DNA of 12,029 bases from the NCBI GenBank assembly GCA_910589115.1, contig CAJUSB010000101.1, positions 1 to 12,029 of the forward strand. The letters run 5' to 3'. This document shows positions 1 through 6,234 of this stretch, piece after piece. Below the pieces are notes generated by a model. The model searched no databases and was not told where the DNA came from. It saw only the letters and a list, made by a program, of their open reading frames with translations. The DNA is from an uncultured Clostridia bacterium (lineage in GTDB: Bacteria > Bacillota > Clostridia > Oscillospirales > Butyricicoccaceae). Every line of letters starts with the position of its first letter. The stretch's first letter is position 1. A program made the translations under genes and the position numbers.

Positions 1-950
1 TTTTCGCTGCTGCACCCTGCCCAGCCCGCCAAAAGCACGGCGGGCCGGGTGGGTGGATGCGGCTAATCTTTTCATTCGCGAGTATAGCTGCTGGTCAATG
101 TCTTAACTTGCATCATGGATAAGATTTCGGAATAGAATCCATTATGAATGGGCATTAAAACGTTTTATAAAGCTGGTGAAAAGCATTCCTCATGATCCTC
201 TGCACGACCGGAAAATGCGCTGACCGGTATGATATTCCCTTTGTAAATTTTTTGCGCTCTTGTGAGCTGATAAATTGCCGGTCTGCTTTGTCTGACATGG
301 TTTATCCCTGCACTATTCCGTTTTCACCCGTTCAGGACATTTCCTTTGAATGATATTATATCAGAAGCGGAACAGATTAAAAACACATTTCTTTTCTTGC
401 TGCGGAAAATATATGATTTTTTCTTGCGGCAATTTCACAGGGTGCCGTTCCGCCAACGCAACCCGCAACGCTGTCGGAAAATTATCGCAATACAAAAGCG
501 GTGGAAATACATGGTTTTTAAGAAATCAAATGATTATCTCAAAAAGCCTCAGTTTACAGGCGTTTCCGCAGGATAGCAGCTTGAATTTACTACTTATTTA
601 TTGCTTACGGATTGAGTTTTGATATGCTTTCGAACTTTTGCGGATAGAACAAACAGAAAGCGAGTACCAGTATTGATATTGTCAATATCAGTTGACATAT
701 TCAACTCAAAGAAATTAGAGGCTTACGCAGAGACGTCCAGGGGTGCATAGCATGGTTGCCGTTTCACACAATTATCCGACTTTCTGGTCTCCCGCTCCGC
801 CTTTGTAATGCCGTTGTGCCTGCGCTTTGGGTGATGGACTATGCCGAGCTCCTTCATTATCACATATCATTCTTCTCTGTTTTTTCTGTCCGTTTGGGCA
901 GGAAGGGCTCAAAGTTTGTGAAACAGCCGGGCGAAGTTTGAAAAAATGGG
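1..950. other. Region without a convincing gene upstream of rpsB
   Basis: No open reading frame here looks real. The longest candidates (around 346-622) are short, lack a good ribosome binding site and give low-complexity or unusual compositions. At 20-49 there is a stable GC-rich hairpin (arms GCCCGCC and GGCGGGC, with an extra CCC/GGG pair outside one mismatch). It could be the end of an upstream transcription unit, but no T-run follows it on either strand. A palindrome at 674-690 is listed separately. Otherwise I see nothing that can be named. Confidence 0.6.
674..690. promoter_or_regulatory. Perfect 8+1+8 palindrome next to a TTGACA box
   Basis: TGATATTG-T-CAATATCA is a perfect dyad typical in size of a repressor operator. 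It is immediately followed by GTTGACATATTCAAC (691-705), which is itself a 5-bp-arm inverted repeat and contains the consensus -35 hexamer TTGACA (692-697). No good -10 box lies 16-18 bases downstream (TTAGAG is poor) and no gene starts close by, so a regulated promoter is only a possibility. Confidence 0.3.
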
Positions 951-979
951 TTGACTTCACAAAAGAAGATTGATATAAT
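951..979 (+). promoter_or_regulatory. Sigma-A promoter of the rpsB-tsf operon
   Basis: TTGACT (951-956) is separated by exactly 17 bases from TATAAT (974-979), a near-perfect vegetative promoter. Transcription would start around 986, giving a leader of about 135 nt before rpsB at 1120. This is the only strong promoter upstream of rpsB and fits a highly expressed translation operon. Confidence 0.85.
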
Positions 980-1023
980 AACGAAGCGTGAGTATTTGAC
1001 AGCACGCAGAAAATAATTCCACA

Positions 1024-1090
1024 CATCCCGTGATGTAGGCAGCCGGTGGCAGGACCCGGTTCTGTTGCTGCTGGCAGATGAAACGGGATG
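1024..1090 (+). ncRNA. Structured 5' leader of rpsB (possible autoregulatory element)
   Basis: The leader between the promoter and rpsB can fold into a closed structure. An 8-bp outer stem pairs CATCCCGT (1024-1031) with ACGGGATG (1083-1090), and an inner stem pairs GCAGC (1039-1043) with GCTGC (1067-1071). It ends 14 nt before the rpsB Shine-Dalgarno (GGGAGGA, 1104-1110). Many ribosomal protein operons are controlled by binding of their own product to such leaders. Autoregulation by S2 here is inference, and I cannot assign it to a known RNA family. Confidence 0.4.
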
Positions 1091-1119
1091 GAGGCTACAA
1101 CCAGGGAGGAAACAACAAA

Positions 1120-1857
1120 ATGGCAGTAATTTCTATGAAGCAGCTGCTGGAAGCCGGTGTCCACTTCGGCCACCAGACCCGCCGCTGGAACCCCAAAATG
1201 GCAACCTATATTTTCACAGAGCGCAATGGCATTTATATCATTGACCTTGCCAAAACTGTGAAAAAGCTGGAAGAGGCTTACTTTTTTGTCCGTGATATTG
1301 CGGCTTCCGGTGAGTCTGTGCTGTTTGTCGGCACCAAGAAGCAGGCGCAGGATGCTATCAAGGAAGAGGCTGAGCGCTGCAATATGTTCTTTGTCAATGC
1401 ACGTTGGCTGGGTGGTATGCTGACGAACTTTAAGACGATGCGCAGCCGCATTACCCGTCTGAACCAGCTCAAGAAGATGGAAGAGGACGGCACCTTCAAC
1501 CTGCTCCCGAAAAAGGAAGTTATCAAGCTCCAGCTGGAGATGGCAAAGCTCGAGAAGTATCTGGGCGGCGTAAAGGATATGAAGAAGCTTCCGGGGGCAA
1601 TGTTTATTGTTGACCCGCGTAAGGAAAAGAATGCAATCGCAGAAGCACGTAAGCTGGGGATTCCGGTTGTTGCTATTGTTGATACCAACTGTGATCCGGA
1701 TGAAGTAGATTATGTCATTCCCGGCAATGATGATGCAATCCGTGCAATTAAGCTGATTTCTTCTACTATGGCAAATGCTGTGTTGGAAGGCCGTCAGGGG
1801 GAACAGCTTGAAGTAGCAGCCGAGGAAAAGGCAGAAGAAGCTGCATCCGAAGCGTAA
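1120..1857 (+). CDS. rpsB: 30S ribosomal protein S2
   Basis: Encodes the 245-residue S2 protein, a late-assembling component of the 30S ribosomal subunit near the head-body junction that is needed for mRNA binding. The product begins MAVISMKQLLEAGVHFGHQ, the family's hallmark N-terminus, followed by RRWNPKM and the conserved FVGTKKQAQ and ARWLGGMLTNF blocks. The C-terminus is an acidic alanine/glutamate-rich tail. A longer frame opens at 1078, but ATG 1120 is the right start: it has GGGAGGA (1104-1110) at good spacing and gives the canonical N-terminus. It is first in an operon with tsf, the standard bacterial pairing. Codon use and length are ordinary for Clostridia. Confidence 0.98.
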   Translation: MAVISMKQLLEAGVHFGHQTRRWNPKMATYIFTERNGIYIIDLAKTVKKLEEAYFFVRDIAASGESVLFVGTKKQAQDAIKEEAERCNMFFVNARWLGGMLTNFKTMRSRITRLNQLKKMEEDGTFNLLPKKEVIKLQLEMAKLEKYLGGVKDMKKLPGAMFIVDPRKEKNAIAEARKLGIPVVAIVDTNCDPDEVDYVIPGNDDAIRAIKLISSTMANAVLEGRQGEQLEVAAEEKAEEAASEA

Positions 1858-1881
1858 AGTGGTTTTCTAATGGAAAGCGTT

Positions 1882-1920
1882 AAGGGGTAGAGGCAAGCTG
1901 GCCCCTGCCCCTTTCATTTT
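1882..1920 (+). terminator. Intergenic hairpin, attenuator between rpsB and tsf
   Basis: Arms AAGGGGTAGAGGC (1882-1894) and GCCCCTGCCCCTT (1901-1913) pair over 13 positions with one mismatch and one G-U wobble around a 6-nt loop, followed by TCATTTTGTTG. The imperfect T-run suggests partial termination that would make rpsB more abundant than tsf in mRNA. Read-through into tsf is expected, as no separate strong tsf promoter is evident in 1858-2042. Confidence 0.6.
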
Positions 1921-2042
1921 GTTGGGCGTTCCCGGCGGGTAAGGATGCAGTCCCACCAGGAAGGAAGTCTTTGCATTGGGTCAACGTAGAATGCAGGGGA
2001 CGGATGCCCAAGGAATATAAAGTTTTTTGGAGGAATGTAAAA

Positions 2043-2975
2043 ATGGCATTTACAGCTGCTGATGTAAAAAAGCTGCGTGAGCAGACGAATGTAGGTATGA
2101 TGGACTGCAAAAAGGCACTTCAGGAGTCTGATGGCGATTTTGACAAGGCGATTGAACTCCTGCGTGAAAAGGGTCTTGCGAAGGCTGCAAAAAAAGCTGG
2201 CCGCATTGCAGCGGAAGGCGTTGTCTGTGCAGCGGTCTGCCAGGAGTGCGGTGTTGGCGCAGTTGTTGAGGTGAATTCTGAGACTGACTTTGTTGCTAAA
2301 AACGCAGATTTCCAGAAGTTTGTTGCAGATATTGCAGGCGTGGTAATGAAAGAAAATCCGGCTGACTTGGATGCACTCAAGGCCTGCAAGCTGGGTGATC
2401 TCACGGTAGAAGGCGCTGTGCAGGAAAAGGTACTGACGATTGGCGAAAATATTCAGATTCGCCGGTTTGACCGCTATGACGATTCAACGGTGAATGTATC
2501 CTATACGCATATGGGCGGTGTAATTGGCGTGCTGGTTGGCCTGTCTGTTTCCGATAATCTGAAGGGGAATGAGACAGTGCTTCAGCTTGGTAAGGATATC
2601 GGTATGCAGGCGGCTGCAATGCGCCCGACTTATATGGATAAGTCTGAGGTATCGGCCGATGTGCTCAATAAGGAACGTGAAATCCTGATGGCACAGGCAA
2701 TCGAAGAAAATAAAACTGCTGCTAAGCCTAAGCCGGAGCAGATCCTCGCTAAGATGGTTGAGGGCCGGGTAGGCAAGTACTATGAGGAAAATTGCCTCCT
2801 CCAGCAGGCGTTTGTAAAGGAGAATAAGGTTTCTGTTGAGGAGCATATTCAGGCAGTTGCAAAAGAGCTTGGCGGGGAAATTAAACTCGTGAAGTTCACA
2901 CGCTTTGAAAAAGGCGAAGGGATTGAAAAGAAGGTTGATGATTTCGCTGCTGAAGTCGCTTCAATGGCGAAATAA
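2043..2975 (+). CDS. tsf: Elongation factor Ts
   Basis: Encodes EF-Ts (310 residues), the cytoplasmic nucleotide exchange factor that releases GDP from EF-Tu. The N-terminal UBA-like segment (MAFTAADVKKLREQTNVGMM, residues 1-20, continuing to about 50) and the EF-Tu-contacting TDFVAKN motif (residues 81-87) are both present, followed by the two-lobed core and C-terminal module. The frame extends upstream to 1971, but ATG 2043 is chosen because GGAGGA lies at 2029-2034 and the product then begins as the family does. It is co-transcribed with rpsB 185 nt upstream. A terminator follows at 3041, and the Tn7-like element lies directly beyond. The 3' end of this gene is therefore the nearest candidate for the target recognised by the element's TniQ protein, which is an inference from position only. 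Confidence 0.98.
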   Translation: MAFTAADVKKLREQTNVGMMDCKKALQESDGDFDKAIELLREKGLAKAAKKAGRIAAEGVVCAAVCQECGVGAVVEVNSETDFVAKNADFQKFVADIAGVVMKENPADLDALKACKLGDLTVEGAVQEKVLTIGENIQIRRFDRYDDSTVNVSYTHMGGVIGVLVGLSVSDNLKGNETVLQLGKDIGMQAAAMRPTYMDKSEVSADVLNKEREILMAQAIEENKTAAKPKPEQILAKMVEGRVGKYYEENCLLQQAFVKENKVSVEEHIQAVAKELGGEIKLVKFTRFEKGEGIEKKVDDFAAEVASMAK

Positions 2976-3040
2976 TTGGGATTGATTGATTTTGTGCCCA
3001 AATCTTGAGCACATTTTCTCACCAATCCTGACACAAGCGC

Positions 3041-3087
3041 ACAGGCTCAGGGAAGTCCTAGTTTGGACATCCTTGGGCCTGTTTTGT
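3041..3087 (+). terminator. Rho-independent terminator of rpsB-tsf
   Basis: ACAGGCTCAGGGAAGTCC (3041-3058) pairs with GGACATCCTTGGGCCTGT (3065-3082) over 18 positions with a single mismatch and two G-U wobbles, followed by TTTTG (3082-3086). It lies 66 nt after the tsf stop and ends the housekeeping operon. The transposon-like sequence starts just after it. Confidence 0.8.
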
Positions 3088-3146
3088 TATGTCTGGGAAT
3101 GTCGCCCCTCCTCTGACTTCCTCTCTGTATTTCTTCAATTTCTCAG

Positions 3147-3226
3147 CGAAAATGAGAGAATTGAGTGGATAATCGAGCAGAAAAGTGCAAATTTCCATGG
3201 CATAAGACAGGAAGTTTGAGTGGATG
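3147..3226 (+). repeat. Degenerate outer TnsB-like sites
   Basis: Two weak copies of the inner repeat lie closer to the presumed terminus. CGAAAATGAGAGAATTGAGT (3147-3166) shares its CGAAAATGA start and its AGTGG ending with the strong site at 3298. GACAGGAAGTTTGAGTGGA, within 3207-3226, is closer to the Tn7 form. Both point inward and end in TTGAGTGGAT. They may be the terminal sites that TnsB occupies first, but the match is partial. Confidence 0.4.
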
Positions 3227-3357
3227 CCCCGCCCGCCTAAACAGGTAATTTGTTGCGAAAAATCGATTTTCTCCGGTATTGGCTCTTAACTCGAAAATGA
3301 CAAGATAAGTGGGAGAAAATGTTCGAGATTCGTGGGAGAATAACATGGTAGTGCTAG

Positions 3358-3371
3358 ATAATTCGAATTAT
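3358..3371. promoter_or_regulatory. 14-bp perfect palindrome in the transposon end
   Basis: ATAATTCGAATTAT is fully self-complementary and lies between the TnsB-like sites at 3322 and 3416. It could be an operator or an architectural protein site. No function can be assigned. Confidence 0.3.
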
Positions 3372-3386
3372 TCTGAGCTATTTTTT

Positions 3387-3409
3387 GAATTAATCCGAGA
3401 AAATCGCCT
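3387..3409 (+). repeat. Left arm of a 23-bp inverted repeat flanking the tns upstream region
   Basis: The 17 bases at 3387-3403 (GAATTAATCCGAGAAAA) are the exact reverse complement of 3908-3924. Extending to 23 bases adds one mismatch. A partial third copy, GAATTAATCCGAAATCG, begins near 3490. The arms flank about 500 bases of non-coding DNA directly before tnsA. Confidence 0.7.
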
Positions 3410-3451
3410 TATTTGTGACAAGATAGGTGGCAAGTGACAAAATAAGTGGCA

Positions 3452-3958
3452 TTTTTCCGAGTTTGAGGCTTTCGAGGGATTTCCGAGGGGAATTAATCCG
3501 AAATCGCGAATATTGAGGTATTTATTTTCAGGCGTTTTACTCTTAAATATACTTTCTTTAGCGGTAATTTCTGGGTTGTGCTAGTTGTTTTCGCCCTTCT
3601 CGGAAGAATCGCTCGAAAAGTGCATCCAGAGAGAATAAAATAATATTACTCTGATTTCATCAGAAAAGTTTCTAAGAGCCCCTGATTTCCTGTAAGTAAA
3701 GGTAAATGTGTTTGATACACTTCTGATTTGTGTCAATTTTGATTTCTAGCGCTACCTTTAATTTCTTGGATTAAATAGAAAATCGAGTCATTAATTAACA
3801 GGAGTTTTCGGTTACAAAGGTTACAAAATTGCTCGAATTGCTCTCAAAAATATTTTGATTCGCCTAAAAATTAGTGATAGTTTCGGAAAATTGCCCTGTT
3901 CAGGCGGTTTTCTCGGATTAATTCTGAAATATATGTTAAAAGGAGGTCTGGCACAACC
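3452..3958. other. AT-rich non-coding region upstream of tnsA
   Basis: No reading frame of note. It contains the inverted repeat TCTGAT-TTC-ATCAGA (3650-3664), the imperfect dyad TGATACAC (3713-3720)/GTGTCA (3730-3735), and the tandem direct repeat GGTTACAAAGGTTACAAAA near 3810-3828. The tns promoter is probably here, but I found no convincing -35/-10 pair. The dyads are candidate sites for repression of transposition. For comparison, Tn7 ends are only about 90-150 bp, so roughly 500 extra bases are unexplained. Confidence 0.5.
3902..3924 (-). repeat. Right arm of the 23-bp inverted repeat
   Basis: Reverse complement of 3387-3409 with one mismatch, lying 35 bases before the tnsA start and upstream of its Shine-Dalgarno (AGGAGG, 3941-3946). 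If transcribed together the two arms could pair. More likely each is a protein-binding site. Confidence 0.7.
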
Positions 3959-4384
3959 ATGGAACGTAAAAGTGCAAAAAGACGGGATATTAAGTTCTTT
4001 AGCGGGAAGAATCAGACGGTCGTGTGTGTCCATAGCGTTGAAGCGCGGGAGTACACCAAGTATCTGGAGGGAGTGACTGCCCTTGAACGGTATGAGGTCG
4101 ACCTTCCTCTGGAATTGGCTCGTTTTCCCCACCTCAGCGTCGTGGATATCCGGGCGGAGTACTTCACTCTGGATTGGGTCTCGGACTTCCAGTTGTTCTT
4201 TGACGACGGGAGTGCTGCGATCAGGGAATTTGTCAAAGTGCAGAACCTGAAGAAACGGGCGGTTGTGGAACAGTTGGAGCTTTCCCGGCGTTACTGGCAG
4301 GCTGTGGGTATCCATGACTGGAAAATTGTCACGGACACGGCTCTGGCTTCACTGAAGGAGGTGGAAGATGATTCGGTTTGTTGA
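3959..4384 (+). CDS. tnsA: Short TnsA-like transposon endonuclease
   Basis: TnsA is a restriction-endonuclease-fold nuclease that cuts the 5' strands at transposon ends, so that with TnsB the element moves by cut-and-paste. This product is 141 residues, about half the 273 of Tn7 TnsA. It has the catalytic core but apparently not the C-terminal helical domain that contacts TnsC. Visible motifs are E28/E31 in VHSVEAREY, D76 in DWVSDFQ, K93 in EFVKVQ, and a typical tail YWQAVGIHDWKIVTD. In Tn7 the active residues are E63, D114, Q130 and K132. Here the residue two before the lysine is F91, so the Q/E position is unusual or shifted (E90). ATG 3959 follows AGGAGG (3941-3946). The gene overlaps tnsB by 17 bases. 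Position and motifs make TnsA the best call; overall similarity is modest. Confidence 0.8.
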   Translation: MERKSAKRRDIKFFSGKNQTVVCVHSVEAREYTKYLEGVTALERYEVDLPLELARFPHLSVVDIRAEYFTLDWVSDFQLFFDDGSAAIREFVKVQNLKKRAVVEQLELSRRYWQAVGIHDWKIVTDTALASLKEVEDDSVC

Positions 4385-6074
4385 GCATGCAGGAGGTAAA
4401 TACCGAGTGCTGAAGCAGGATGAGTCCGGCTGTTGGCTGATTTCGTACGACGATCCTCGGGCACCGTTTCTGGCAGACGCAACCGCTATGGAGGGTTATC
4501 AGAGGATTGAGACTCCGGAAGACTTTCTGGCATACTGGAGTAAAAGCGAGTTTTCTGATGCGGAAAAAGAACGCATTTCCCTGATTCAACCGCTTTTAGA
4601 TGATGAAAAGTGCATTTCGGATAAGGGACATCGGCTTGTTGTGGCAAAGGAGTGCGCTGTTTCTGGGGACTCAACGGTACGAAGGGTGCTTCGGGTATAT
4701 TACCGTCGGCTGGCAACGGGGATTCTGGTGGAGAATAAAGAGCGCAAAGCAAGGGCGGAACCAAACTTTGACTGGGCGATTCGGACGTTTTACTTCTCAT
4801 CCAAGCGATTTTCCCTTCGCGCGGCTTACGAAATGATGTTAGTCCAGCGCTATACGTCCGAGGAGGGTGTCTTTGTGGATGACCTTCCAAGCTGGTCAAG
4901 CTTCCAGCACTATTACTATCGCCGAGGCTACCACAAGCAGCCACAGAAGATTATTTCGCGTGAGGGGTTATCCAACTACCAGCGGAACCATCGTCCCATG
5001 TACGGCTCCTCAACGGCTTGGCGTGGTACTGTTGGTACTTATCAAATGGATGCTACTGAAGCAGACATTTATCTGGTGTCACGCTTCGACCGGTCGGTTG
5101 TGATTGGTCGTCCGTACATCTATCTTGCTGTAGACACTGCTACGGAGCTGATAGCCGGTATATATGTGGGCATGGAGGCGGGGGAGACAGCGATGCTAAA
5201 GTGTCTGGCAAATGCGGCAGTGGACAAGGTAACTTTCTGCCAGTCCTTTGGAATCACGATTACTCCGTCTCAATGGCCGAACTACGGGATACCACATGAA
5301 CTGGTGACTGACAAAGGCTACGACTTCTGTAGCAAGCGGGTGGAGGAGCTGTGCATTCGGTACGGTGTAGAACTTCAGTCCTTGCCGCCTTTTCGCCCCG
5401 ATGGGAAGGGTTTGGTCGAAAAATCTTTTGATTTGCTGCAACAGCGGTACAAACCGCAGCTCCGTGGACATGGCGTAATCGAAGCAGATGCACAGGAACG
5501 CTGGGCGACCGATTACCGGAAGCAGGCGATTCTGGACATCCACCAGTTTACGGAGCTGCTGATCCACTGCATCATCTATGTCAACAGCGGGCGGGTGCTT
5601 TCATGTGGCAAAACAGCTTCTGGGCTTTGGGAGTCGTCGGAAAATGACCTGCTGGCTGTGGATGAGAAGGAGCTGCACCTGCTGACGCTGCCAAGGGAAA
5701 AGATAAAGCTCACTCGGAGGGGCTTCCATTACAATGGGCTGTGGTACGCGCCAGAGCAGACAGACCAGTTTCATCCGGGAGACAGCTACATGGTTGCGGT
5801 GGACAGCGAGGACAGCAGCTGTATCTATGTCGTAGAGTCGGGTCAGTACTATCCATGCCCCCTTTCGGATGGCTGTGCGGAATTTAAAAATCTCAATGTG
5901 GAAGAGCTGAAATCAGCGAAGAAAATCAGGCAGCAGCAGAAATCCACTGCAAAGCAGGCACAGTCAGAAGCTGGAGCAGTGGCAACGATGGAAATCCAGA
6001 AAATCATAGATCAGGCAATGGTTGGGGTCCGGCACAAGAAATCGATTGCCGCAGGGAAGGACTGCGTGAAGTGA
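4368..6074 (+). CDS. tnsB: TnsB-type DDE transposase
   Basis: Encodes a 568-residue retroviral-integrase-fold transposase that binds the end repeats, cuts the 3' strands and joins them to target DNA. Catalytic residues are D228 (in YQMDATEADIYL), D315 (in ELVTDKGYDF) and E351 (in PDGKGLVEKSF), a DD(35)E spacing, with YLAVDTATELIAG between the first two. Residues 1-220 should hold the DNA-binding helical domains. KLTRRGFHYNGLWYAPE (around 445-462) is the signature of the Mu-transposase-type beta-barrel, and the C-terminal 70 residues are a charged, glutamine-rich tail that probably contacts TnsC. The start at 4368 has AGGAGG at 4357-4362 and overlaps the end of tnsA, implying translational coupling. 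It is the best-conserved gene of the element and looks intact. Confidence 0.95.
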   Translation: MIRFVEHAGGKYRVLKQDESGCWLISYDDPRAPFLADATAMEGYQRIETPEDFLAYWSKSEFSDAEKERISLIQPLLDDEKCISDKGHRLVVAKECAVSGDSTVRRVLRVYYRRLATGILVENKERKARAEPNFDWAIRTFYFSSKRFSLRAAYEMMLVQRYTSEEGVFVDDLPSWSSFQHYYYRRGYHKQPQKIISREGLSNYQRNHRPMYGSSTAWRGTVGTYQMDATEADIYLVSRFDRSVVIGRPYIYLAVDTATELIAGIYVGMEAGETAMLKCLANAAVDKVTFCQSFGITITPSQWPNYGIPHELVTDKGYDFCSKRVEELCIRYGVELQSLPPFRPDGKGLVEKSFDLLQQRYKPQLRGHGVIEADAQERWATDYRKQAILDIHQFTELLIHCIIYVNSGRVLSCGKTASGLWESSENDLLAVDEKELHLLTLPREKIKLTRRGFHYNGLWYAPEQTDQFHPGDSYMVAVDSEDSSCIYVVESGQYYPCPLSDGCAEFKNLNVEELKSAKKIRQQQKSTAKQAQSEAGAVATMEIQKIIDQAMVGVRHKKSIAAGKDCVK

Positions 6075-6076
6075 TG

Positions 6077-6105
6077 CCATTTATTGTTATAAATATTATA
6101 AATGG
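6077..6105 (+). promoter_or_regulatory. AT-rich inverted repeat in the tnsB-tnsC gap
   Basis: CCATTTAT (6077-6084) and ATAAATGG (6098-6105) form a perfect 8-bp dyad three bases after the tnsB stop. A second small dyad, GGTCAA/TTGACC, follows nearby. The 160-nt gap is the only real break in the tns operon, so this may be an operator or weak mRNA hairpin that tunes tnsC. No strong promoter is evident in the gap. Confidence 0.3.
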
Positions 6106-6234
6106 AAGGTCAATTTTTGCAGATTTGACCGGAAGGTTATAAGCAATATATCACAGTGCGGACTTTTTGTCATTGGATGGCTGCCCTGTTTTGGAGCGAC
6201 AATAAAACATTACTACAGGAAAGGAAGACGTAAA

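Larger units (their letters stand above)
3298..3451 (+). repeat. Cluster of inward-pointing TnsB binding-site-like repeats
   Basis: Three clear copies are TGACAAGATAAGTGGGA (3298-3314), TGACAAGATAGGTGGCA (3416-3432) and TGACAAAATAAGTGGCA (3435-3451). A fourth, weaker copy is TTCGAGATTCGTGGGAGA (3322-3339). All have the same orientation, reading from tsf toward tnsA, as TnsB sites do at Tn7 ends. TnsB would bind these to assemble the synaptic complex. The last two are 19 bp apart start to start, giving almost contiguous sites as in the Tn7 right end. Confidence 0.7.

Noticed and set aside
346..622. Two overlapping plus-strand frames of 76 and 90 codons
   Set aside because: No ribosome binding site, unnatural composition and mutual overlap. 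Both look like chance frames.
772..1173. Minus-strand frame of 133 codons opposite the rpsB promoter and leader
   Set aside because: It overlaps a near-consensus promoter, a structured leader and the rpsB start, and its residue pattern is not protein-like.
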